The notes: generated by a model from the sequence alone, not told the origin. A stretch of DNA of 64,000 nucleotides from VXOZ01 sp965220045 (GCA_965220045.1 OZ244803.1:3313993-3377992), one strand, 5' to 3'. Counted from the stretch's first letter, positions 34,442 through 43,194 are shown. Translations and numbers: made by a program.

Positions 34442-34920
34442 TGCAAGGGCAGGCTGCGCAACCGCACGGTCATTCCTGGCTTTTTGCAGTCGTTCGTAGC
34501 GCGGGGGCTTGATTGCCGCCTCCGGTCGGATCCAGATTGCCAACCAGTCGAATTCAGGTTGCCAAGATGAAGATGGACTCCCGCTTTCGCGGGAGTGACG
34601 GATAAGCGCAGGTTTGCCACCTGCGTCCGAGGGGAGGAGACCGCAATCCGCGTAGCGCGGGGGCTTGTCCCCCGCTCTTTGGTCGCGGTGTGTCCGAAGA
34701 TGTAAAGAGAAGATGGATTCCGCGCCCCCATGCGGGGGCGAGCTTTCGCGGGAATGACGAATATATGGTGCTTTCGCGCGAATGACGAAAAGATGGCGCC
34801 GTTGCGGGAATGACGGATTTTACGGCTGATATCGGATTGACGAAAAATGGCGCTTACATGGGAATCACAGACAGATCTCGCTTACGCGGAAATGGATGAG
34901 AGTACAAGGGGAATACAGCA
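34442..34920. repeat. Palindromic repeats after the adaptor gene
   Basis: About 480 bases. A GCGGGGGCTTG half copy lies at 34502. A GACTCCCGCTTTCGCGGGAG palindrome lies at 34574. GCGCAGGTTTGCCACCTGCG lies near 34605. GCGGGGGCTTGTCCCCCGC lies at 34659, and an interrupted GATTCCGCGCCC...CGCGGGAATGACG copy at 34713-34758. Several GGAATGACGGA-like fragments follow. No gene seen. Confidence 0.8.
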
Positions 34921-35295
34921 ATGATCAATGGAAAGCAAGCCGCTCACGTGCTGGCGAACCGCGCAAAAATCCGGCAAGGCCGGTTGCGCACGGTCACCTT
35001 GATCCGCCATAGCGGCGGCGCGACGAACTATACGGCGGCGCAGTGCACCTGGAAAGAAGAGCGCAATGTCCCGGCTGGCGCCGCGCATCACGGCAGCCGC
35101 GCCAGCGGCCCGGGCCCGGACGTAGTGGCGGAGTTCTTGCCGGACGTTGATTTCAGCGCAGTGGTGGCCGTCGCCGATACGGCAGACAGCGACCAGGTAG
35201 CCACTGCCAGCAAGTACCGTGTGCGAGACCACCTGCATCTGGGACTGACCGGCGCGCCTAACCGCATCCTTGTGAAGCTCGTAGCAATAAGGTAA
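34921..35295 (+). CDS. Small phage structural-type protein
   Basis: 124 residues, ATG at 34921 with AAGGGGAA upstream. Basic N-terminus (ANRAKIRQGRLRTVTLIRHS), then a beta-rich body ending in LTGAPNRILVKLVAIR. Size and place (after the adaptor, before tail-like genes) suit a head closure or neck protein; this is positional inference. It ends 6 bases before the next gene, so the two are coupled. Confidence 0.6.
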   Translation: MINGKQAAHVLANRAKIRQGRLRTVTLIRHSGGATNYTAAQCTWKEERNVPAGAAHHGSRASGPGPDVVAEFLPDVDFSAVVAVADTADSDQVATASKYRVRDHLHLGLTGAPNRILVKLVAIR

Positions 35296-35301
35296 GCACT
35301 C

Positions 35302-35709
35302 ATGCCAACCGTTGGTGAAGATTGTTCCGTGATACTGGACGGACACGGCTACTTCGTGAAGCCCGGCTCCTACCGCGTTGAGGTCCCAAAGGTCATGGCG
35401 GCGGCGCCGGCTGCGGCCGCGGGCCCGGCGGCGGTCAATCTTGGCGCCGGCAAGCAGGTCTGGCACTTTACCGCCCTCGCCTACACGAACCATCTGAATT
35501 ACAACGGCACCGTCAATGCCACGTCTGCCGCATCCTACCGCGCCAACCTGCGTGCTTCATACGCCAAAGCCGCGGCCCTTGCCTTTACCGACCGGCTCGG
35601 CGCGGTGCACAGCGTGCACATGCTCACGTTGGAGGAGCGGATTCCGGAAGCTGCGGGATTCTGGGAGCGGCCGGAATGGGAAATCGTGGTATGGCTGGTG
35701 GAGGCGTGA
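35302..35709 (+). CDS. Phage tail-type protein, paralogue A
   Basis: 135 residues. The N-terminus MPTVGEDCSVILDGHGYFVK matches the gene at 36127 (MATIGVDCNVTL...GFFIKPG), and both share a middle block ending in a region with FTD or FVDPL plus EW.I/E...V at the C-terminus. An Ala/Pro stretch near residue 35-48 is specific to this copy. Probably a tail or connector component duplicated in tandem; function not recognised. It starts 6 bases after the previous stop. Confidence 0.6.
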   Translation: MPTVGEDCSVILDGHGYFVKPGSYRVEVPKVMAAAPAAAAGPAAVNLGAGKQVWHFTALAYTNHLNYNGTVNATSAASYRANLRASYAKAAALAFTDRLGAVHSVHMLTLEERIPEAAGFWERPEWEIVVWLVEA

Positions 35710-36126
35710 GGGGCGTGGACCGGATGATGTCTGTGGGCTGCCTTTGGTGGTGGAGAGGAAGCGGCTGGGGCCAACAGAACGGTGCGGACGTGTATTTTAC
35801 GCGGGGCGGACTTCGCGAATCCTCCGGTGCCCTTCGACAGGCTCAGAGCCTGCCCCGTACCTGATACGGGGTCGAACGGTTGAATCGCGACATTGAATTC
35901 ACTAACAGGCTCAGAGCCTGCGCCGTACTTGATACGGGGGCGAATGGTTGAATCGCGACCTTGAATCCATTGACGGAGCACAGGGGGAACGGTTAAGTCG
36001 TAACACTGTTTTCTTTTACGGAGCTCAGCGCCAACGGTCTAAGCAGGTCCAACGAGATTCCATGGGTGTAGAGACGCGCCCTAAAGATCCTAGACGTACA
36101 ACAACCCAGCAGGGAGTACTAGCCGC
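35710..36126. repeat. 68-bp direct repeat with GCCTGCCCCGTA palindromes
   Basis: About 415 bases between the two paralogues. A unit of 68 bases starting CAGGCTCAGAGCCTGCCCCG occurs at 35839-35906 and again at 35907-35974, with a decayed third from about 35975. Each contains a CCCCGTACCTGATACGGGG hairpin and TTGAATCGCGAC. A CTTCGACAGGCTCAG copy precedes the first unit. No gene. Confidence 0.85.
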
Positions 36127-36564
36127 ATGGCAACGATTGGGGTGGACTGCAACGTAACGCTCGCCAACGCCAACATTGATGGCGGCGCGCCGGTGGGCTT
36201 CTTCATCAAGCCCGGCACGTTTACCATGGTCCGGCCGCGCCACGCCCAGGCGCGGGAAACGGCGGGCGGAACCGTTTCATACGTGGAGAGCGGCCTGGGC
36301 AAGCGGGAGTTTACTTTCGTGGTGACGTGCCGCGGCAACATGCGCAACCTGGACGGCACGACAAACGCGACTAAGGCGCGGCAGTGGCGCGACCGGCTGT
36401 GGTCATTCTACGAACGCGTTGGCGAGACCCATACGTTTGTCGATCCGCTGGAAGCGAGCTATACGGTGCGTTTCGCCGCGTGCGAGGACCGGGTGGTCCC
36501 GTTCGGCAAAGAGCAATTGTGGGTGCTGGAGTGGGAAACGCGCGTTGTATTGCGGGAGGTGTAA
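36127..36564 (+). CDS. Phage tail-type protein, paralogue B
   Basis: 145 residues, MATIGVDCNVTLANANIDGG then VGFFIKPGTFTMVRP. The middle (WRDRLWSFYERVGETHTFVD) and end (EQLWVLEWETRVVLREV) parallel paralogue A. It may be a tail or baseplate component; no family signature. Its stop is followed two bases later by the GTG of the hub-like protein, so they are translationally coupled. The ribosome binding site for the next gene (GGGAGG) lies in its last codons. Confidence 0.6.
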   Translation: MATIGVDCNVTLANANIDGGAPVGFFIKPGTFTMVRPRHAQARETAGGTVSYVESGLGKREFTFVVTCRGNMRNLDGTTNATKARQWRDRLWSFYERVGETHTFVDPLEASYTVRFAACEDRVVPFGKEQLWVLEWETRVVLREV

Positions 36565-36566
36565 GA

Positions 36567-38537
36567 GTGGCACGCACGTTGACCGATACCCTCGCGGCGG
36601 CAGTCGATGCGCCGTCCCGCCGGCCGGCAGTGCGGTTTACGCTGCGCGATGCGGAGCACCACTACACGCGCATGCGTTCCGATGCACGCTCCGCCGCCGC
36701 CAATGCCTGCTTCGTAGACGCGAGCGGCGCACTCTGGCGCGTGGACGTTTCGACGGGACGGGGCATCGTCGGCGGGTCCATCGCTTACCAACGCATTACG
36801 GATCCCAGCCAGGCAAGCCAGTGGACCGCGTGGACACCGCTGCAGAGTCGTGTCACCGGCTCCGCCGGCATCGCCGCGGGTGCATTGCCCAACGGCGACG
36901 CGATGGTGGCCTACGTCACCTTCACCACCGTCTATCGCCGGACGAGCGCCGACGGCGGCGCCACCTGGGAAGAGCCGGAGACTCTGTGGAATGCCGGTCG
37001 AGTCGTGCGCGCGTTGTGCTACGGGGGCAACGGCAGCATCTTCGTGGCGGCGGACAAGGCCGGTGGCGGCGTAACCGTCTACCGACTCCACGAAACCGCG
37101 GGTGAATGGCAGGCGGACGAGTGGACCCATGGCGCCTATTCGGCGTGCGGCGGGATTGGCGGCGTCTGGGACGGCACCGCGTGGCACCTGGCGCTCTCGC
37201 TGTGGGGCGGCGTGCCGGGCACCACCGGCACCTCCATCATGGCCTGCCGCACCGACGGGGCAACCTGGGAGCCGCTGACACCCATTGTGCGGGTAGACGA
37301 CAGCGCGGCACGGCGCAACCTGCTGAGTCCCACGGTGGCGCGATGGGAACAGACGTTCCGTGTGGGCTACCTGGAAAGAGACCACGGCATCGTCTCGGGT
37401 CTGAACTTCGGCCGCTGGCGCTACTGTACGGCGCACACGTGGGGGACGTTCGCCGAAGCGACACCGGTGGAAGACGAGTCGTTCACCGGCTTCTGGTGGC
37501 TGCGCCAGAATGCCACGCACTACTGGCTGGTGAACCAGGAGACGGCGCACCACTACGGCGGCTACGCAGCGACGAATGCCGACCAGTTTCAGGACGTTTC
37601 GGACCGGGTGTTGGACTTCGACTGGCAGGAGCAGACTAACGAGACCGGCACAGCGCGGCTGCTGCTGGATAACGCCGACCGCGCTCTGAACAAGCGGCTG
37701 GGCAAGACGCTGCGCGCCGGCGCCACGCTCGGCGTCCATGCCGGCTACGTGACAAGCAGCGGCGTGGAGAGGGTGCCCATGGCCGAGTTGGTGGTGGAGG
37801 ATGTCGCGTTGCTACCCGATCATACCGTGTGGGTAGATGTCGCCGACCCGAGCGTGCACACGCGCCGCCGGGTCGCGCAGACATGGTCCTATAGCGGTCA
37901 GACCCTGCGCGCGTTGCTGCGGGAGGCCTGGTATCGCGCCGGCGGGCTGCGCATGACCGACGACGGCGATAGCCGCTTTGAACGCCAATTGCCCGTCTTC
38001 GCCCTGCACGCGGGTCAGTCCTGGCAGACAATGGTCGCGCGCCTCACCGCTTTGGACGCGCTCTCGTGGCGCATGGAGCCTGACGGCACGGTGCACTGCC
38101 GCTTTCTCTCACCCGGTGAGGCGGCGTGGACGTACACCGGTAGCGAGTTCCCCGGCGAGTGGCAGCAGGGCAACGGCATCAGCCACGTCCTGGTGCAGGG
38201 CTCCGGTGTGCTGGGCGAGGCGTGGGACTGGGATGCGGTGCGCGCCCACGGCAGGGCGCACACGGCGCTCGTCACCGATTCGCAGTTGACGCTGGCGGCG
38301 GACTGCCAAAGCCGCGCCGAGGCGGTGCTGGCCGCGGGCCGACGCGACAGCCATGGATACACGGTGGACGTGCCGTACAATCCGGCGCTCCAAGTCGGCG
38401 ACGTGGTTGACTTCCAGACGCCGGGCTTTGCCCACGGCAAGCTGCGCATCGCGCGCATCAGGCACCGCTTTACGCCTCACGACGCGGAATACACGATGAC
38501 ACTGCAATGCGGTGAATTAGAGGAATCCCCAGCATAG
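36567..38537 (+). CDS. Tail hub-like protein with an inserted Asp-box (BNR) domain
   Basis: 656 residues from GTG at 36567, GGGAGG upstream. An N-terminal segment (residues 1-60) leads into a beta-propeller-like part with an Asp box (SADGGATWEEPETLW near residue 130) and repeated VARWEQTF-type strands. The second half, from about residue 340 (FDWQEQTNETGTARLLLDNA), resembles tail hub proteins: RAGATLGVHAGY, VVEDVALLPDHTVWVDVADP and the end HGKLRIARIRHRFTPHDAEY. BNR domains bind glycans, so a receptor-recognising hub is a reasonable inference. Intact and the largest tail gene seen. Confidence 0.7.
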   Translation: MARTLTDTLAAAVDAPSRRPAVRFTLRDAEHHYTRMRSDARSAAANACFVDASGALWRVDVSTGRGIVGGSIAYQRITDPSQASQWTAWTPLQSRVTGSAGIAAGALPNGDAMVAYVTFTTVYRRTSADGGATWEEPETLWNAGRVVRALCYGGNGSIFVAADKAGGGVTVYRLHETAGEWQADEWTHGAYSACGGIGGVWDGTAWHLALSLWGGVPGTTGTSIMACRTDGATWEPLTPIVRVDDSAARRNLLSPTVARWEQTFRVGYLERDHGIVSGLNFGRWRYCTAHTWGTFAEATPVEDESFTGFWWLRQNATHYWLVNQETAHHYGGYAATNADQFQDVSDRVLDFDWQEQTNETGTARLLLDNADRALNKRLGKTLRAGATLGVHAGYVTSSGVERVPMAELVVEDVALLPDHTVWVDVADPSVHTRRRVAQTWSYSGQTLRALLREAWYRAGGLRMTDDGDSRFERQLPVFALHAGQSWQTMVARLTALDALSWRMEPDGTVHCRFLSPGEAAWTYTGSEFPGEWQQGNGISHVLVQGSGVLGEAWDWDAVRAHGRAHTALVTDSQLTLAADCQSRAEAVLAAGRRDSHGYTVDVPYNPALQVGDVVDFQTPGFAHGKLRIARIRHRFTPHDAEYTMTLQCGELEESPA

Positions 38538-38953
38538 ACTCGTCGCTCGGAAACGCGGCGCCGGGGCTTGCTGCGGCGAGCCGTAGGTCCTGTACCTGGG
38601 GAGAACGTGAGAGCAAGAGGAACAGCAGGGCGCAAGTGCGGAGGATCGGCTCTTCCCATGGACATGCTGCACAGAACGAGATTGAGACATTCTCTATCCG
38701 GAAGCGCAGGCCCTTCGACAGGATAAGGACGGGTTTGTAACCTGCGTCCGGTCAGAGTTCATTTCAGCGCACGCAAGAATTTACCCAGGCGTAGGGGCGG
38801 TTCGCGAACCGCCCCTACTGCTATGCGAGGCCGGCATCCAGGAAGGTTGCGCGCGGTGAGCGCATTGAAATTCGCATTGCGGTCCTGCTGCGACGTTCGT
38901 CATGGCGGGCCGGTAAAGCAAATACTACAGTCATAGATGGAGGAGGAAAGTCT
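38538..38953. repeat. Intergenic gap with a 28-bp palindrome at 38791-38818
   Basis: About 415 bases without a gene. The perfect palindrome 38791-38818 has core GGGGCGGTTCGCGAACCGCC. It shares its GTAGGGGC/GCCCCTAC flanks with the GGGGCACGATATATCGTGCC family, so it is a variant of it. A fragment of the CTTCGACAGG family lies at 38711. Confidence 0.85.
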
Positions 38954-39202
38954 ATGCCTCAACGAGAACACGCAACCGGCATCACGCCCGGGGCTGCTTT
39001 GAACGGTGTGCTACGGAACTTTGACGCGACCAACTGGCAGGCCGATGTGCAGTTGACCGGCTCCTTCCCCACATACCTCACGGGCATTGCCGTAAACCGC
39101 GGCCTGAATGCCGCCGCGATTACGGCCGGCCGGCGGTGTATCGTCGTCTTCAACGACCTGCAGAACCCCAACGACGCCGTGCTCGTGGCGGTATATGGCT
39201 GA
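38954..39202 (+). CDS. Small phage-type protein
   Basis: 82 residues, ATG at 38954 after GGAGGAGGAAAG, the strongest ribosome binding site in the locus. Beta-rich (NWQADVQLTGSFPTYLTGIA, then CIVVFNDLQNPNDAVLVAVY) with no signal peptide or membrane helix. Strong initiation signals suggest high production, as for a decoration or fibre-base protein. Not recognised. It is the last gene of the phage-derived run. Confidence 0.6.
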   Translation: MPQREHATGITPGAALNGVLRNFDATNWQADVQLTGSFPTYLTGIAVNRGLNAAAITAGRRCIVVFNDLQNPNDAVLVAVYG

Positions 39203-39249
39203 CCACTGCTCTGTTGGCCCTTCTTGTATGGGCTCTACCAGGGAGGTTC

Positions 39250-39558
39250 CTATCTAATGGCGGGCGCGGAATGGCTGCTCTTGAGTGTCGGCAGAGTTTT
39301 GATTGCGTTGCCGACCTTCTCCTCAGCAAGCCGTAGCTCGTAGAGCTTCTGAAGATTCAGCCAGAACTCCGCGCTGACGCCAAAGAAGTGGGCCAATCGG
39401 AGAGCGGTATCTCCGGTGATTGCGCGCTGACCGTTGAGGATTGCGGTAATGCGGTTGGTGGGCACGTCTAGCTGCCGCGCAAGCGCCGTGGCACTCATGC
39501 CAAGTTCTTGCAACTCTTCGGCAAGGTGTTCGCCTGGATGAATGGCAGGCAACGTCAT
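39250..39558 (-). CDS. higA: HigA-family antitoxin (orphan)
   Basis: 102 residues, XRE-type helix-turn-helix: HPGEHLAEELQELGMSATAL, ARQLDVPTNRITAILNGQRA and TGDTALRLAHFFGVSAEFWL are the classic HigA pattern. HigA binds and neutralises HigB mRNA interferase and represses the operon. higB would be expected immediately upstream, but a 256-bp MITE ends three bases before the start codon and no toxin frame is seen beyond it. There is no ribosome binding site at the junction, so expression may be impaired. Confidence 0.85.
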   Translation of the reverse strand: MTLPAIHPGEHLAEELQELGMSATALARQLDVPTNRITAILNGQRAITGDTALRLAHFFGVSAEFWLNLQKLYELRLAEEKVGNAIKTLPTLKSSHSAPAIR

Positions 39559-39561
39559 AAG

Positions 39562-39817
39562 TGTAGAAGTCGACTAATTCGTTGACAGAATCTGCTGTCC
39601 CCTTGACCGTGTTGACAGTTCATGTCATTCCGAGCGCAGCGTCGAACAGGGTTCGCGGAATCTAGGGTTCTCGTCAAGCATCTCTGTTAGGCATAGTACT
39701 TTAGATTCCTCACTCCGCTGCGCTCCGTTCGGAATGACATCTGATTGGGTCTTACTCGCAGGCAGAACCACCGATAGTTGTCACCAATATCTGTCAACGA
39801 ATTACCTGACACATTCA
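39562..39817. mobile_element. MITE related to the IS481-like element at 58446
   Basis: 256 bases with terminal inverted repeats sharing TAATTCGTTGACAGA with the IS at 58446-59505. Flanks are ATAAG (39557-39561) and ATGAG (39818-39822), an imperfect 5-bp duplication. The interior carries a long inverted repeat (GTCATTCCGAGCGCAGCG and its approximate complement) and no gene. The same interior is found around the IS at 58360-59710, in the opposite orientation. Confidence 0.85.
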
Positions 39818-39837
39818 ATGAGGACATTCCTCATTAG

Positions 39838-41040
39838 TCAATAGGCACAGAGTTGGCCCACTACCGGGCAAAGCACCGCCTCCGCGGCGGCCTGGCCGGC
39901 GTCGCCGTCCACGCTGCAGCCTTGGGCGTTCAGGATGTTGGAAAGCGCGGCCAGGAAGGTGCGCACGTTATCCGGTTGCGCCACATAGCCCATCAGGCCG
40001 ATGCGCCAGATCTGGCCCATCAGCGGACCCAGTCCGCCGGCAATCTCGATGCCGTGGTCGGCGAGGAGGGCTTTGCGCACATCCAGGTCCTCGACGCCAT
40101 CGGGAATCCTGACCGTCGTCAGCATCGGCAGGCGGTGTCCCGCGGCAGCTACCAGCGAGAGCCCCATGGCTTCCAAGCCGTTCTTAAGCGCGTCGCCGCA
40201 GCGTTGGTGGCGGGCGAAGCGGTTTTCGATGCCTTCCTCGTCCATGAGGTCGAGGGCGGCCTTCAGACCGTAGACCAGCGTACTGGAGCAGGTGTGGTGG
40301 TAGAAGCCCTGGGCCGACCAGTACTGGTGCAGCGCCTCGATGTCGTGGTACCACGTCGGCAGCGGCCCCTGGCGCTGGGCGATGCGCTCGCGGGCGCGGG
40401 CGCTGAAGGTAAGCGGCGCGAGACCCGAAATGGTGCCGACGCACTTCTGGCTGGCGCTATACGCCGCGTCCACGCCCCACTCGTCGACCATCACCGGCAA
40501 ACCGCCCAGCGAGGTCACCGCGTCCATGAGCACCAGCGCGCCGTGGGCGTGGGCGACGTTCGCAATCTCGGGAACAGGTTGGCGCACGCCGGTGGACGTC
40601 TCGCCGTGCACGAAGCCGACGATCTTCACGCCGGAATTCTGATGGAGCGCGTCATCGATGTCGTCGGCGGCGAGCGGCCGGCCCCATTCGCCGTTGACCT
40701 CCACCACCTCGGCCCCAAAGCGCTTGGCGAAGTCCACCATGCGGGTGCCGAAGAAGCCGTTCACGCCGACGAGCATCTTGTCGCCCGGCTCAATCAGGTT
40801 CGCCAGGCACGATTCCATGCCGGAAAAGCCGGTGCCCGTGACGGCGAGCGTGACTTCGTTCTCCGTGCCGAAGAGGCGTCGCAACTGCCCGGCGGTTTCT
40901 ACCAGGATCTCTTGGAAAACCGGGTCCAGGTGACCGAGCACGGGCTGCTGGAGCGCCGCCATGATTTGCGGATGCACGTTGGCCGGTCCCGGGCCGAGCA
41001 GCAGCCGCTGGGGTAAAGTGCGTTGCGCCATGTTTGTCAT
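39838..41040 (-). CDS. Alanine-glyoxylate/serine-pyruvate aminotransferase family
   Basis: Class V PLP enzyme, 400 residues. Family blocks: LLGPGPANVHPQIMAALQQP, GTGFSGMESCLANL, GFVHGETSTGVRQPV, VLMDAVTSLGGLPV and the PLP lysine in SASQKCVGTISGLAPLTFS. The reaction is transamination between small amino acids (alanine, serine, aspartate or 2-aminoethylphosphonate) and glyoxylate or pyruvate; the exact pair is unknown. ATG at 41040 has AAGGAAGGAA upstream. Three frameshifted genes lie next to it, two on the same strand, so the original pathway may be disrupted. Confidence 0.88.
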   Translation of the reverse strand: MTNMAQRTLPQRLLLGPGPANVHPQIMAALQQPVLGHLDPVFQEILVETAGQLRRLFGTENEVTLAVTGTGFSGMESCLANLIEPGDKMLVGVNGFFGTRMVDFAKRFGAEVVEVNGEWGRPLAADDIDDALHQNSGVKIVGFVHGETSTGVRQPVPEIANVAHAHGALVLMDAVTSLGGLPVMVDEWGVDAAYSASQKCVGTISGLAPLTFSARARERIAQRQGPLPTWYHDIEALHQYWSAQGFYHHTCSSTLVYGLKAALDLMDEEGIENRFARHQRCGDALKNGLEAMGLSLVAAAGHRLPMLTTVRIPDGVEDLDVRKALLADHGIEIAGGLGPLMGQIWRIGLMGYVAQPDNVRTFLAALSNILNAQGCSVDGDAGQAAAEAVLCPVVGQLCAY

Positions 41041-41267
41041 CGGGTTTGTTCCTTCCTTAGAACTGTCTTGGCGACATCGATAGGGTGATTCACATTATGA
41101 ATATAGTAGCCTAAATGTCTTTGCGAGCACGCGCCGACCTGAAGCAGTCCTTAGCCGGAACGCCTCGGACAGGGTAACCGAAACCGTAGGGGCACGATAT
41201 ATCGTGCCCCTACCCGTTGCGCCCAAGGCTGGCTGGCGTGGGCTTAGCCACTTGACCGCTCGCCCGG
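41041..41267. repeat. Gap with a 28-bp palindrome at 41186-41213
   Basis: The perfect palindrome with core GGGGCACGATATATCGTGCC lies at 41186-41213, identical to the copy at 33502-33529. Nothing else is recognised here. Confidence 0.85.
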
Positions 41268-41853
41268 CTACTCGTCCTCCAGGGCTCCCGCGCGCCGCAG
41301 GATTGTCCAGTACGCGTGGTCGGCCAGGTGGACGATGGTGTTCTCCAGGCTGCGCTCCACGTTTTCGCCCTCGGCGGAGTGCGCGCCGGCCGTGTGCACC
41401 ACTGCTTCCGGCAGTCCCACCGTGAGCGCCACGTACACGCCGTACGCCGGGATGGCGCACCGACGGGTAGCCCACTTTGCGGGGATCCGCCTGCCAGCGG
41501 GCCTGGTTGGCGGGGCTGAATTCGAACGGCTTGCCGAGATCGTGGCAGAGCGCGGCGGCGCATAGTAGGTCGCGATCGATGTGCAGCGATCCCACCACCT
41601 GCTGCAAGGAATCGGCCATAGCCAACGCGATGCGTGCGACGCCGCGCAAGTGCTCCACCTGCGTGCCCACCTTCATGGCGGGCGTGGTCGGGTTGCCGGA
41701 GGCGCGGATCTGCTCGATAGCGGTAAATTCGGTCTCGGACAAGGCAAAGGCCCACGCTTCCACCACTTTGTCCCGCAGCGTTTCATCCGATATCTCGGCC
41801 AGTTCCGGAAAACTCCGGCGGACGCTCTCCCGCAATTCATCTGTGGCGGCCAT
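41268..41853 (-). pseudogene. HD-domain protein, frameshifted
   Basis: About 195 codons in two frames. The first frame (ATG 41853, AAGGAG upstream: MAATDELRESVRRSFPELAE) contains the HD motif CAAALCHDLGKPFEF and breaks after YPSVRHP near 41447-41453. The second frame continues YGVYVALTVGLPEAVVHTAG with the next metal-binding histidines and ends LRRAGALEDE at 41268. One extra base in CCCGGCG explains the break. HD proteins are metal-dependent phosphohydrolases or oxygenases; the substrate is unknown. It may be a sequencing error or true inactivation. Confidence 0.8.
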
Positions 41854-41974
41854 GGTGTTTCTCCTTAATGGGTACGTTCTCTGTAGGTTTGAGGCCAAGT
41901 CAGCGGAACCGGGCGGTTTTAACCCTATGGTTGGCACTTTAATCTAAAGAGTTTATTGGTTGGATGGCTGGCCG

Positions 41975-42142
41975 GTAGGGGCACGATATATCGTGCCCCT
42001 ACGCGATGCCTAAGATCTCACCCTCACCCCCCGTCTCGTCAAGGGAGAGGGAGAAAGTCTCATCATGGTTGGAGCAGTCAGATTGCAAAAGGACTCTGGC
42101 ACTATGGCTAACCGGTAGAGGCACGATATATCGTGCCCCTAC
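41975..42142. repeat. Two copies of the GGGGCACGATATATCGTGCC palindrome
   Basis: Copies at 41975-42002 (perfect) and 42115-42142 (one mismatch, GTAGAGGC), with a CCCTCACCCCCCGTC / AAGGGAGAGGG copy between them near 42020-42050. The region 41854-42217 between the HD and TauD-like genes holds no gene. Confidence 0.85.
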
Positions 42143-42217
42143 GTGTTGTGGCGCGAGTTATCACGATGCTTGTGCGCTGGGAGCCAGGAGAAGTCTGCCG
42201 TTGCCAGGCCTGCTTGC

Positions 42218-43194
42218 TTAATGGTGCGCCACGTCACCGTTGCGGTTGCTCAGCCACAGGCGCACCAGGTGCCGCCGCCGCTCCGGTTCGGGATAGTCCT
42301 CGAACGAGGTGCGGTTGTGCAGCAGCCAGTGGTTGCTCGTGAAGAGCATCTGGCCCGGTTCCAGCAGCATTTCGACGTGCAGGTCCCGGCGGGCCAGCGT
42401 GGCTTCCACCGCCTCCAGCGCCTTGGCCTGGGCGGGACTGAACGGCTCGCCCATTTTTCTTGGCCGACCTGGATGTAGTAGTACAGATAGCGGATGTGCA
42501 AGCCGTGCGCGTCCCAGCGGAAAATCGGCGCTTCGAACACCGGCTTTTCGCCCTCTTTGAACTGCCCCCGCCGGTCGAAGTACCAGATGTCGTAGAGCGG
42601 CGCCAGCGAGTCGGGAAATTGGGTCAGCAGTTCGTTGTGCAGCGTATACGCGCTGAGAAACTGGCTCCGGCCGCCGGACTTCGCCCCGTGCAGGCTGAGC
42701 AAGCCGAGGACATCGGGAATAGGATCGCCAAAGCTGTGGTCCATGTGGAAGCTGCTTTCCAGGTTGCTTTCGGAGAAGCGCGCCCCCTTTGTCACGTCCC
42801 GTCCGGTATCACGCACGTCAAAGAGCAGCGTGCCTTTCACGTCCTGGGCGAAGGGCGCGCCGAGCAACTGGCCGACCACCCAGTAGATCTCCTGCGCCTC
42901 CTCGCGCGAATAGCGGTCAAGTGAAATACGCTCGACAATGGCAAAGCCCCGGCCACTCTCCAGCGCGATAAGCGCGTTTGCCAAGAGTGCGGCGCAGGCC
43001 GGAAAGTCCGCGCTCTCCACACGAACTTCGGTTGTCGGCTGGGACTGGCCCCGTCGCTGCGCGAGAAAGGCGTCCAGTTCCGCAAAGCACTCCGGCGTTA
43101 GGGTATACCGCCACGAATCGCCGTCGTCAATCGAATCCGCGGTCCAGGCTCGTGAATCGGTAATTACATCTGAGAGAATCTGTGCGCTTGCCAT
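42218..43194 (-). pseudogene. TauD/TfdA-family dioxygenase, frameshifted
   Basis: Fe(II)/2-oxoglutarate dioxygenase-like protein, about 325 codons. Frame one, ATG at 43194 with AGGAGG upstream, contains the HxD motif in SSFHMDHSFGDP and ends in YYYIQVGQEK. Frame two resumes MGEPFSPAQAKALEAVEATL and contains the distal iron ligand and 2-oxoglutarate Arg region PERRRHLVRLWLS. The break is in a run of five A's near 42452; one more A restores the frame. Both halves look well conserved, so the damage is recent or a sequencing artefact. Confidence 0.85.

Noticed and set aside
32000..34543. Minus-strand open frame of 847 codons across the capsid and adaptor genes
   Set aside because: It is antisense to two well-supported genes and crosses the intergenic repeats without interruption; its residues are Arg/His/Gly-rich, as expected for a shadow frame.
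36459..37739. Minus-strand open frame of 426 codons opposite the hub gene
   Set aside because: It is a shadow of the intact plus-strand frame, with no motif and no start signals.
39838..43194. Phosphonate pathway (PhnW-PhnY-PhnZ-like set) from aminotransferase, dioxygenase and HD protein
   Set aside because: The combination is suggestive, but the dioxygenase is of TauD type rather than the PhyH type of PhnY, and the HD protein lacks the sequence pattern I know for PhnZ.
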